9,926 bases of DNA from Halobacteriales archaeon QS_9_68_42. GTDB taxonomy: Archaea; Halobacteriota; Halobacteria; Halobacteriales; Haloarculaceae. The position numbers and the translations under genes are program-made. The stretch covers positions 1-9,926 of the forward strand of contig PXSE01000105.1 in NCBI GenBank assembly GCA_003022905.1. Direction: 5' to 3'. Positions 1 through 6,020 of this stretch are shown here, piece after piece. The stretch's first letter is position 1. Each line of letters begins with the position of its first letter. The notes under the pieces were generated by a model that saw only the letters and a list, made by a program, of their open reading frames with translations, did no database searches and was not told the DNA's origin.

Positions 1-1148
1 CCCAGAAGATGACGAAGGTGATGAACGAGGGGTGGGCGGCCTACTGGGAGTCGATGATGATGGCTGACGAACGGTTCGCGGCCGCCGACGAGTTCGTCTC
101 GTATGCCGACCACATGGCGCAGGTGCTCGGCTCGCCGGGGCTGAACCCCTACAAGCTTGGGTTCGAGCTGTGGCAGTACATCGAGAACCGCCGCAACCGC
201 CGTGAGGTCGTCGAGCACCTGCTCCGCGTGGAGGGCGTCACCTGGCGGAACTTCCCGGACACGGTCGACCTCGACGCGGTGATGGAGTTGCTGGAGCCGG
301 ACCCGGTCGTCGCCGACCCGACCGCCTACATCGAGGAGTTGGACCCCGAGGACCCGCGGGTCGACGCCGGGAACCTTGCGGCCGCCCGCGACGGCGACAT
401 CGACGCCGAGACGTACCCCTGGAAACTGTTGACCTACGAGGGGCTGGCCGAGCGGCACTACTCGCTTGCGAAGGCCCAGAACCGCGGGTTCCTCAAGCGG
501 GTCGGCCAGTCGGAACTGGAGCAGACCGCGCGGTACCTGTTCGACACCGAGCGGTACGGCTCCGTCGAGGCGGCCATCGCCGACGTCGACCGGACGGCCG
601 GCTGGGACCGCATGCGCGAGGTCCGCGAGAGCCACAACGACGTGACCTTTCTCGACGAGTTCCTCACCCCCGAGTTCGTCGACGAGAACGACTACTTCAC
701 CTACGAGTACACCCACACGACGCGGGACTTCCGGGTGACCTCCTCGGAGGCCGCCGACGTGAAAAAGAAGCTGATGCTACAGTTCACCAACTTCGGGAAG
801 CCGACCATCGCCGTCCACGACGGCAACTTCCGGAACCGCAACGAGCTGCTGCTCGCTCACCACTACAACGGCGTTCAGTTGGACCTCCGGGAGGCCAAGC
901 AGACCCTCGAGCGGGTGTTCGAGCTGTGGGGTCGGCCGGTGGCGCTGAAGACGGTGGTGAAGGAGCTCGACGAGCACGACATCGAGGTGGCCCGCCGCCG
1001 GGACAAGGAGCCGGAGCCGACCGAGCAGGGCAAGCTCGTCCGGTTCGACGGCGAGTCGTTCGAGGAGGAGGACCTCACGGACGAGGAGATAGCCGACATC
1101 CGAGCCACGGCGGTCGACTACGACACGAAACCCGACGATTGGCTGTGA
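1..1148 (+). CDS. SpoVR family protein, 3' part (N-terminus outside window)
   Basis: The reading frame is open from the left edge (first full codon at base 3), giving 381 C-terminal residues. The family motif around TKVMNEGWAAYW lies at the very start, so this is an internal segment and the ATG at base 9 is not the true start. Other family blocks follow in order: REVRESHNDVTFLDEFLTP, FTYEYTHTTRDF, and the C-terminal VHDGNFRNRNELLLAHHY with LWGRPVALKTVV. Full-length relatives (Bacillus SpoVR, E. coli YcgB) are about 470-510 residues, so roughly a quarter is missing on the left. The biochemical function is not firmly known. In many bacteria and haloarchaea the gene follows a PrkA/YeaG kinase and a YeaH/DUF444 protein, which may lie just upstream. 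No membrane segment is visible. The gene ends in TGA 123 nt before the next start. Family assignment is certain; role is unknown. Confidence 0.93.
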   Translation, partial: QKMTKVMNEGWAAYWESMMMADERFAAADEFVSYADHMAQVLGSPGLNPYKLGFELWQYIENRRNRREVVEHLLRVEGVTWRNFPDTVDLDAVMELLEPDPVVADPTAYIEELDPEDPRVDAGNLAAARDGDIDAETYPWKLLTYEGLAERHYSLAKAQNRGFLKRVGQSELEQTARYLFDTERYGSVEAAIADVDRTAGWDRMREVRESHNDVTFLDEFLTPEFVDENDYFTYEYTHTTRDFRVTSSEAADVKKKLMLQFTNFGKPTIAVHDGNFRNRNELLLAHHYNGVQLDLREAKQTLERVFELWGRPVALKTVVKELDEHDIEVARRRDKEPEPTEQGKLVRFDGESFEEEDLTDEEIADIRATAVDYDTKPDDWL

Positions 1149-1271
1149 TGCTGACTGTCTTGAGTCGTTCCGGCACCGATCGCACGCGTTCAGGCGGTCT
1201 TGCCGGTGAACGGGCACGGTAATCATCATGAGAGAGATACTTTCTTGACACCCCGTTCGAAAGAGAGTCCC

Positions 1272-1817
1272 GTGTCGACCGCCAGCGAGTCGGGGGAGGA
1301 ACTCGACGAGGGCGAAATCCACGAGATGCTCCGGAACAATCGGCGGCGCCTGGCGCTGGAGGCGCTCCGGGAGGGCGGCGGCGAGGAGTCCGTCCGGGAG
1401 CTCTCCGAGCGCATCGCGGCCCACGAGACGGGAGAAGACCCCCCGCCGAAGAAGAAGCGCCAGTCGGTGTACGTCTCGCTGCACCAGACGCACCTGCCGA
1501 AACTGGACGAGCTGGACGTCGTCGAGTACGACACCGAGGAGCGGGACGTCTCGCTCGGCGACCGGGTCGAGGACGTAGAGGTGTACATGGAGGTGGTTCC
1601 GGAGTACGGCCTCTCGTTCGGGGAGTTCTACCTCGGGCTGGCGCTTCTCGGGCTACTGACGACGACGGCCGTGCTGCGGTTCGTCCCGGACGTCTCGGCG
1701 CTGACGCTCGGCGCCGTCGTCGTCGGGTTGTTCGCCCTCCAGATAATCGCGGCGGCGTACTACGTTTACACCAAACAGGACCGCATCGTCTTCGAGCGCA
1801 TCTTCGAGCGAGCATGA
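1272..1817 (+). CDS. DUF7344-type winged-helix protein with two C-terminal membrane helices
   Basis: The protein is 181 residues from GTG at 1272. I prefer this start to the in-frame TTG at 1200 because VSTASESGEELDEGE begins the typical acidic leader of this haloarchaeal family, and the codons before it read as non-coding. An AT-rich stretch (gatactttctt, 1236-1246) sits about 26-36 nt upstream, consistent with a leaderless transcript. Residues about 16-95 form a winged-helix-like domain: helical EMLRNNRRRLALEALRE, then VRELSERIAAHE, a basic PPPKKKRQSVYVSLHQTHL stretch, and LDVVEYDTEERDV as the wing. Two hydrophobic helices follow, at about 117-138 and 142-166, with a short basic tail. This is the usual layout of haloarchaeal DUF7344 proteins, presumed membrane-tethered DNA-binding regulators; the ligand and target are unknown. 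The stop codon overlaps the next start (ATGA), so the two genes are probably translationally coupled. Confidence 0.82.
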   Translation: MSTASESGEELDEGEIHEMLRNNRRRLALEALREGGGEESVRELSERIAAHETGEDPPPKKKRQSVYVSLHQTHLPKLDELDVVEYDTEERDVSLGDRVEDVEVYMEVVPEYGLSFGEFYLGLALLGLLTTTAVLRFVPDVSALTLGAVVVGLFALQIIAAAYYVYTKQDRIVFERIFERA

Positions 1818-2194
1818 GCACGTTCACCGTCGACACCGACCGGCGAACACAGGTCCTCGACATCACCGACCGGGTCGCGGCGGCGCTCCCCGAGAACGCG
1901 TCGGGAACGGCAACGGTGTTCGTCCGCCACACCACGGCCGGCGTCGCGGTCAACGAGGCCGAAGACCGACTGCTGGGGGACGTCGAGGCGTTTCTCGGCG
2001 ACGTCGTCGCCGACGAGGGGTGGAACCACGACCGACTGGACGGCAACGCCGACGCCCACCTGCGGGCGCTCGTCGTCGGCGCCTCCGAGATGGTGCCGGT
2101 CGCGGACGGGTCGCTCGACCTCGGCACCTGGCAGTCGATGTTGCTCGTTGAGTGCGACGGGCCGCGTACCAGGACCGTCGCGGTCCGGGTGTGA
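1814..2194 (+). CDS. YjbQ/UPF0047 family protein (secondary thiamine-phosphate synthase-like)
   Basis: The protein is 126 residues, close to the usual 130-140 of the UPF0047/YjbQ family. Signature blocks are present: HTTAGVAVNE at 39-48, NHDRLDGNADAHLRA at 71-85, GASEMVPV at 89-96, GTWQ at 104-107 and ECDGPRTRTVAV near the end. The conserved histidines (39, 72, 82) match the putative metal or active-site positions of the family. E. coli YjbQ has weak thiamine phosphate synthase activity in vivo, but the true substrate is not settled, so the enzyme name is only a family label. It is a soluble cytoplasmic protein. Its ATG overlaps the stop of the upstream membrane winged-helix gene by four bases, and no separate promoter is needed. 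Followed by a 105-nt gap before the Bat-type regulator. Confidence 0.93.
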   Translation: MSTFTVDTDRRTQVLDITDRVAAALPENASGTATVFVRHTTAGVAVNEAEDRLLGDVEAFLGDVVADEGWNHDRLDGNADAHLRALVVGASEMVPVADGSLDLGTWQSMLLVECDGPRTRTVAVRV

Positions 2195-2235
2195 GAGGCT
2201 CCGGGGCCGCGTCGAAGCTGACGAGCTGAGTTATC

Positions 2236-2276
2236 CGAAAGGCCTAAGCGCGTATGTTGGGTTGATTATCGTGATA
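2236..2276 (+). promoter_or_regulatory. Candidate promoter of the Bat-type HTH gene
   Basis: CGAAA at 2236-2240 followed by GGCCTAAG at 2241-2248 resembles the haloarchaeal BRE plus weak TATA pattern. It would place transcription start near 2271 and give a leader of about 29 nt. A small dyad, TATC-GT-GATA at 2267-2276, lies at the predicted start site and could be an operator. No Shine-Dalgarno sequence is visible before ATG 2300. Assignment is by pattern only. Confidence 0.4.
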
Positions 2277-2299
2277 GACGCCGGTTCCCTTCCCCGAAA

Positions 2300-2902
2300 A
2301 TGCGATATTTCGACCTGACGCTGACCCCGGAAGACGGTGCGATACACCCCGTAGACCGGGCGATAGCCGCCAACGCGGCGGTCACGCGGCAGGCGATAAT
2401 GCACTTCGACGCCCTCGGGGACGGGTCGGCCATCCTGCTGTACCGCCTGCTGGCACACGACCTGATGGACCTCGAGGACGATGAGTTCCATCTGTACCTC
2501 CACGTCTCCCCAGAGGGGTCCGCCCGGGCACTGATGGACCTCGCCGAGAGGTACGCGCTCATCATCGAGACGCCCATCGAATTCATCTACAGCAACTCCG
2601 TCCAGATGACGGTCATCGGCGACCACGAGATGCTCCGGGCGGCCATCGACGAACTCCCGGAGTCGCTGACGGTCTCCGTCGACCAGGTGGGCACGTACAC
2701 GCCGGACCGCCGGGACACGCTGTCGGCGCTCACCGACCGCCAACTCGAGGTGTTCCGGACGGCCGTCGAGTCGGGCTACTACGAGATTCCGCGGCGGGCG
2801 ACCCACGAGGAGATAGCCGACCGGCTGGAGTGTGCCCCCTCAACGGTCGACGAACACCTCCGGAAGGCCGAGTCCCGTGTGTTGCAGTCGCTCGTGGGCT
2901 GA
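2300..2902 (+). CDS. Bat-type (HTH_10) helix-turn-helix transcriptional regulator
   Basis: The protein is 200 residues. The C-terminal part, about 144-198, is a clear HTH_10 (bacterio-opsin activator) DNA-binding domain: LTDRQLEVFRTAVESGYYE, then a recognition helix-turn-helix built from THEEIADRLECAPSTVDEHLRKAE. The N-terminal 140 residues (RYFDLTLTPEDGAIHPVDRA onward) form the alpha/beta sensory half found in many short haloarchaeal Bat-like proteins, without a recognisable PAS or GAF domain. It probably acts as a DNA-binding regulator in the cytoplasm; the signal and targets are unknown. It is transcribed alone and ends four bases before the convergent coding-like segment that trails the carboxylase. 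Haloarchaea carry many such paralogs, so a specific symbol is not justified. Confidence 0.9.
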   Translation: MRYFDLTLTPEDGAIHPVDRAIAANAAVTRQAIMHFDALGDGSAILLYRLLAHDLMDLEDDEFHLYLHVSPEGSARALMDLAERYALIIETPIEFIYSNSVQMTVIGDHEMLRAAIDELPESLTVSVDQVGTYTPDRRDTLSALTDRQLEVFRTAVESGYYEIPRRATHEEIADRLECAPSTVDEHLRKAESRVLQSLVG

Positions 2903-2906
2903 CGTC

Positions 2907-3059
2907 CTACGCCGCCGTCTCCTCGCCGAGCTTCACGTAGAGAGCGGCCGCGAACCCGACGGCGAGTGCCGTGCCGACGAGCATCGGCGTGACGCCGGTC
3001 GGGTCCGGACTGAGCAGAAAGCCCAGGCTGAAGCCGCCGAAGAGGCCGTGCGGAGCCAG
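2907..3059 (-). CDS. Possible small membrane protein segment downstream of the carboxylase, start unclear
   Basis: After the carboxylase stop (TGA, plus-strand 3072-3074), the same frame stays open for 54 codons to TAG at 2907-2909. The product reads as real protein: GLFGGFSLGFLLSPDPTG, then a hydrophobic helix MLVGTALAVGFAAALYVKL and an acidic end GEETAA. Third codon positions are almost all G or C, as in neighbouring genes, and the segment ends four bases from the convergent regulator's stop, as a real gene end would. The problem is the start: there is no GTG or TTG, and the only ATG (2984) would give 25 residues beginning inside the helix. The coordinates given assume a CTG start at 3059 (50 residues). 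Alternatives are a decayed gene that lost its 5' end, a frameshift, or stop-codon readthrough of the carboxylase. I do not recognise a family. Confidence 0.4.
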   Translation of the reverse strand: MAPHGLFGGFSLGFLLSPDPTGVTPMLVGTALAVGFAAALYVKLGEETAA

Positions 3060-3071
3060 GGCCGCGCTCGG

Positions 3072-4769
3072 TCAGAAGAAGACGGTGCCGTGGTGGCGGG
3101 GCCGGTCGTCACGTTGCTTGGTCCGGTAGGTGTCGAGGCGGACCTCCAGTTGCTCCCGCAGGTCGCCGGCGGGGATGAGCTCGTCCACCTGCATCTTGCT
3201 GGCCTGCTTCTCGATGTCAATGTACTTGTCGAACTCCCCTTTCGCGGACTCGATGAAAGCGTCCTTGGCGTCGCCGTCCATGTCCGCTATCTGGCCGCCG
3301 AACAGGGCGTGAACGGCGGCGTCGGGGCCCATGACGGAAATCTCGGCCGACGGGAGCGCGAGCGTCGCGTCCGGGCCGAAGGAGGGACCGGCCATCGCGT
3401 AGATGCCGGCGCCGTAGGCCTTCCGCGTGATGACACAGAACTTCGGCACCTGTGCGTTGGAGGTGGCGTAGATGAACTTCCGGCCCTTCCGGAGGACGCC
3501 CTCCCTTTCGACTTGCGAGCCGATCATGTAGCCCGGCGTGTCACAGAGGTACACCAAGGGGATGTTGTAGGCGTCGCAGGTCCACACGAAGCCCGACCCC
3601 TTGTTGGCGGAGCCGGGGAAGATGGCCCCGGAGACGTGCTCGGGGTTGTTGGCGACGACGCCGACCACCTGGCCGTCGATGCGGCCGAGGCCGGTGACGA
3701 GTTCGGGGCCGAAGTCGGGCTTGACCTCGACGAACGAGTCGCGGTCGACCACACGGTCGACGACCTCGTGGACGTCGTAGGCCTCGTTCGGTTCGTCGGG
3801 GATGACGTCGTCGAGGCTGTAGGGGTTCTTCTTCGGCGGCTTCGGCGCCTCCTCGGGGGGGTCCTCCGAGTAGTTCTGCGGGAGCAGGCGGAGGATTTCC
3901 TTCGCCTTCTCGGCGGCCGTCTCCTCATCGGGCACGACCAGGTCGGCACTGCCGGAGTGCTGTGCGTGGACCTGCGGGCCGCCGAGTTCCTGCATGTCGA
4001 CGTCCTCGCCGGTCATCGCCCCGACGATGCGGGGCGAGGCGATGGCCATGCCCGCAATGTCCTCGACCATGATGAGGTAGTCACAGAAAACGGGCGTGTA
4101 GGCCGACCCGGCGACGTCGGGGCCGTACAGCACGCCGATCTGGGGAATCTCGCCGGACATCCGGCACTGGTTGTAGAACATCTTGCCGCCGCGGTAGCGG
4201 TCCATGTGGGTGTCGCCGGGTTCGCGCTCCTCGGCGTTGAGGCGGGCGCCCGTCGAGTCGACCAGCCGGAGCATCGGGATGCCCAGCTCGAGGGCGCGCT
4301 CCTGGATGCGGATGACCTTCTCGACGCCCATCTGACCGAGCGACCCGGCCTTGACCGTGTAGTCGTTGGCGGTGAAGGCGACCTTGCGGCCGTCGATGGT
4401 GCCGACGCCGGTGATGAGGCCGTCGGCCGGCAGGTCGTCGTCGTCGCTGTGGCTGGCGAAGGTGCCGTCCTCGTACTCGATGCGGTCGAAAATCATGTCG
4501 AGGCGGTCCCGGACGAACACCTTCCCGAGGTCCGCTATCTTGTCGAAGCCGCGCTCGGGACCGCCGGCGAGGACGTCCTCGACCTGCTCGCGGACGGCCT
4601 CCTCCCGCTCGGTGACGACGGCGCCCTCCTCGCTCCAGTTCTCGCCGGCCTCCGCCAGCGTGCCGCCCTCGCCAACCAGCTCGACGCCTCGCCCCAGGTG
4701 CTCGGACACGGCCGTGGCGATGGCCTGCGCGATCTCCTCGTCGGTCTCATTGTCGATTTGTATCTCCAT
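3072..4769 (-). CDS. Acyl-CoA carboxylase, carboxyltransferase (beta) subunit with N-terminal extension
   Basis: The protein is 565 residues; family members are usually about 510-530. It belongs to the biotin-dependent carboxyltransferase family, which moves carboxyl from carboxybiotin to an acyl-CoA. N-terminal half: GLITGVGTIDGRKVAFTAND (117-136), GSLGQMGVEKVIRIQERALE, LVDSTGARL (169-177), GVLYGPDVAGSAYTPVFCDY and HSGSADLVV (271-279). C-terminal half: VVANNPEHVSGAIF, CDTPGYMIGSQVEREGVLRKGR (split around 409-430), ITRKAYGAGIYAMAGPSFG (447-465) and SAEISVMGPDAAVHALF. An acidic stretch of about 50 residues precedes the family core. GAGIYAMAG replaces the GGAYDVM typical of propionyl-CoA carboxylases, so the substrate is uncertain (methylcrotonyl- or glutaconyl-type are options). 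Start: ATG at 4769 has GGAG five bases upstream. No biotin carboxylase gene is adjacent within this window. Confidence 0.9.
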   Translation of the reverse strand: MEIQIDNETDEEIAQAIATAVSEHLGRGVELVGEGGTLAEAGENWSEEGAVVTEREEAVREQVEDVLAGGPERGFDKIADLGKVFVRDRLDMIFDRIEYEDGTFASHSDDDDLPADGLITGVGTIDGRKVAFTANDYTVKAGSLGQMGVEKVIRIQERALELGIPMLRLVDSTGARLNAEEREPGDTHMDRYRGGKMFYNQCRMSGEIPQIGVLYGPDVAGSAYTPVFCDYLIMVEDIAGMAIASPRIVGAMTGEDVDMQELGGPQVHAQHSGSADLVVPDEETAAEKAKEILRLLPQNYSEDPPEEAPKPPKKNPYSLDDVIPDEPNEAYDVHEVVDRVVDRDSFVEVKPDFGPELVTGLGRIDGQVVGVVANNPEHVSGAIFPGSANKGSGFVWTCDAYNIPLVYLCDTPGYMIGSQVEREGVLRKGRKFIYATSNAQVPKFCVITRKAYGAGIYAMAGPSFGPDATLALPSAEISVMGPDAAVHALFGGQIADMDGDAKDAFIESAKGEFDKYIDIEKQASKMQVDELIPAGDLREQLEVRLDTYRTKQRDDRPRHHGTVFF

Positions 4770-4774
4770 GGTGT

Positions 4775-4807
4775 CTCCGGGAAACTCTCTGTAGGTTTAG
4801 AGTTTCC
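4775..4807 (-). promoter_or_regulatory. Leader of carboxylase gene: Shine-Dalgarno and 9-bp inverted repeat
   Basis: On the minus strand GGAG (4778-4775) lies five bases before ATG 4769 and is a good Shine-Dalgarno match, so this mRNA has a leader. Just upstream is a perfect inverted repeat, GGAAACTCT at 4780-4788 and AGAGTTTCC at 4799-4807, with a 10-nt spacer. It could be a repressor operator (arm centres 19 nt apart, about two helical turns) or an RNA hairpin beside the ribosome binding site. The spacer-side CTAAAC could also act as a weak TATA. Confidence 0.55.
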
Positions 4808-4840
4808 AGCGCGTGCGCATGGCGTGATACATCAACGCAG

Positions 4841-4849
4841 ATAAAAAAC
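4841..4849 (-). promoter_or_regulatory. Candidate TATA element for the carboxylase gene
   Basis: Read on the minus strand, TTTTTTATC at 4849-4841 is the most TATA-like run in the 183-nt divergent gap. It predicts transcription start near 4816-4820 and a leader of about 50 nt holding the inverted repeat and Shine-Dalgarno sequence. On the plus strand the same run could in principle serve the DJ-1 gene with an 80-nt leader, which is less likely. Confidence 0.4.
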
Positions 4850-4884
4850 GTTGTGGGTACGGCTAGGAGCCAACGGAGTAAGCC

Positions 4885-4933
4885 CCGGCCACGCGGTAGC
4901 GACTGCCGGCCACCCGGTGAGCTATGTGGCCGG
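4885..4933 (+). repeat. Three phased copies of CCGGCCAC upstream of the DJ-1 gene
   Basis: CCGGCCAC occurs at 4885-4892 and 4906-4913, and inverted (GTGGCCGG) at 4926-4933. Centre spacings are 21 and 20 nt, i.e. about two helical turns each, and the last copy ends 19 nt before ATG 4953. A weak TATA-like CTATGT (4922-4927) partly overlaps the third copy. The arrangement suggests a multi-site operator, though GC-rich octamers recur by chance in such genomes. Confidence 0.4.
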
Positions 4934-4952
4934 CGGACCAACATCGAAGCGT

Positions 4953-5633
4953 ATGACAACTGCGCTGTTCGTCGTGAGCGAGGAAGGCTACTGGGGAGAG
5001 GAGTGCACTGAACCGCTGACGACGCTCGAGGCCGCCCAAATCAACGTGACAGTGGCGACGCCAACCGGCTCGCCGCCGGTCGTCGATGAGCGCTCGGTCG
5101 ACCCCGACGAGGTCGGCGAGGACCTGGCCCGGGAGGTGCGCGAGGTCGACGACACCCATCCGGAACTGAACGACCCGATACCGCTCGCGCGCGCCTCGCC
5201 GGGCAAGCACGACGCCGTCGTGTTCCCCGGCGGTCACGGCACCGAGTGGGACGTCAACCAGGACCGCCACGCCCGGCAGTTGCTGCTCGACGCGGTCGCC
5301 GGCGAGGACGGCGTCGCGCTGGTGGTGTGTCACGCCGTCGGCATCCTCGGGTTCACCCGGGAGGCCGACGGGTCGTTCCTCGTGGACGGTCGGTCGGTCA
5401 CCGGCTTCCCCAACGAGTGGGAGGAGGGCATCGTCGACGAGGACGACCAGATGCCAGACGGCCGGAAACTCCCGTACTGGGTCGAAGACGAGGTGAGAGC
5501 CGCCGGCGCCGACTGGGACGCCGAACTCGACGCCGATGTGAGCGTCACCGTCGATGGCGACCTCGTCACCGCCCGCGGGCCGGGGTCCTCGGCGGCCGCC
5601 GCCGAGACGCTACTGGACGAACTCGAGGATTGA
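4953..5633 (+). CDS. DJ-1/PfpI family protein (Hsp31-like class I glutamine amidotransferase fold)
   Basis: The protein is 226 residues from ATG 4953. That start directly gives MTTALFVVSEEGYW, the first strand of the fold; the longer in-frame extension to 4851 reads as non-coding and crosses the repeat cluster. Key sites are the conserved acidic residues in GYWGEECTEP (Glu16/17), the VVFPGGHGTEWD loop at 89-100, and the nucleophile elbow VVCHAVGIL with Cys126 followed by His127. The length and GGHG loop resemble the Hsp31/YajL-type group; members are reported as glyoxalases, deglycases (disputed), chaperones or peptidases. It is cytoplasmic and probably protects against carbonyl or oxidative damage, which is inference from family. 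It is transcribed divergently from the carboxylase and ends 20 nt from the convergent cysteine-rich gene. Confidence 0.9.
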   Translation: MTTALFVVSEEGYWGEECTEPLTTLEAAQINVTVATPTGSPPVVDERSVDPDEVGEDLAREVREVDDTHPELNDPIPLARASPGKHDAVVFPGGHGTEWDVNQDRHARQLLLDAVAGEDGVALVVCHAVGILGFTREADGSFLVDGRSVTGFPNEWEEGIVDEDDQMPDGRKLPYWVEDEVRAAGADWDAELDADVSVTVDGDLVTARGPGSSAAAAETLLDELED

Positions 5634-5652
5634 ACCGCGCCCTCGGGGCCTT

Positions 5653-5967
5653 TCACTGGAAATCGAAGCTAACGTTATCGGCGGGCACCTCGGGGTCGAC
5701 TTCCCGGCCGTCCTCGAACCGGACGAAACCCAGGTAGTACGGCTCGCCACAGCCCTCGCCGTCCGTCTCGGCGGCGCCACAGATGATCTCGACGCCGTCG
5801 GCGCCCTCGTAGGGGTCGCCCTCGTCGGTTCCGACGGCGTCGTGGGCGTTGACGTAGGACCACCCTTCGAGCGGGTCGGGGGTGACGCACTTGTCCTCGA
5901 GGTAGGCGCCGCGCTCGAGTTCGGCGACGGCGCCGCATCGCGGGCAGTGATAGGAGACGATAACCAT
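5653..5967 (-). CDS. Small cysteine-rich, probable zinc-binding haloarchaeal protein
   Basis: The protein is 104 residues and acidic. It opens with MVIVSYHCPRCGAVAELERG, a zinc-knuckle-like CxxC (Cys8, Cys11); further cysteines at 27, 63 and 73 could complete a ribbon. The C-terminal part (EPYYLGFVRFEDGREV) looks like a small beta sheet. I do not recognise a named family beyond short haloarchaeal zinc-ribbon hypotheticals, and no enzymatic role can be read from it. Codon use matches the neighbours. It is convergent with the DJ-1 gene (20-nt gap) and divergent from the 2B-like pseudogene. CTATAG at 5990-5995, about 26 nt upstream of its ATG, fits a leaderless promoter. Confidence 0.82.
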   Translation of the reverse strand: MVIVSYHCPRCGAVAELERGAYLEDKCVTPDPLEGWSYVNAHDAVGTDEGDPYEGADGVEIICGAAETDGEGCGEPYYLGFVRFEDGREVDPEVPADNVSFDFQ

Positions 5968-5989
5968 GTCAGTCGTTCGTGCCGAACCG

Positions 5990-5995
5990 CTATAG
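5990..5995. promoter_or_regulatory. Palindromic TATA-like element shared by two divergent starts
   Basis: CTATAG is its own reverse complement. Its centre (5992.5) is 25.5 nt from the minus-strand ATG at 5967 and 28.5 nt from the plus-strand ATG at 6021, both within the leaderless haloarchaeal TATA-to-start range. One element may therefore drive both genes. Confidence 0.45.
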
Positions 5996-6020
5996 GGGCG
6001 TCGGACGGCCCCGAAGGCAT

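Noticed and set aside
1200..1271. TTG start giving 24 extra residues on the DUF7344-type protein.
   Set aside because: Composition and AT content there look like promoter DNA; GTG 1272 gives the usual family N-terminus.
1075..2127. A 350-codon minus-strand frame across SpoVR end, DUF7344 and YjbQ genes.
   Set aside because: Arg/Pro/Ser-rich shadow translation, typical of the wrong frame in GC-rich DNA; three plus-strand genes with family motifs occupy the region.
2832..4844. A 670-codon open frame on the plus strand opposite the carboxylase gene.
   Set aside because: It is the antisense of a GC3-rich coding region, which suppresses stop codons. The translation is low-complexity (Val/Gly/Asp/Leu/Arg) with no recognisable domain, while the minus strand holds a full carboxyltransferase.
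4851..4952. Extended N-terminus for the DJ-1 gene (start at 4851).
   Set aside because: The extra 34 residues do not look like part of the fold, the family fold begins at ATG 4953, and the extension covers the promoter repeats.
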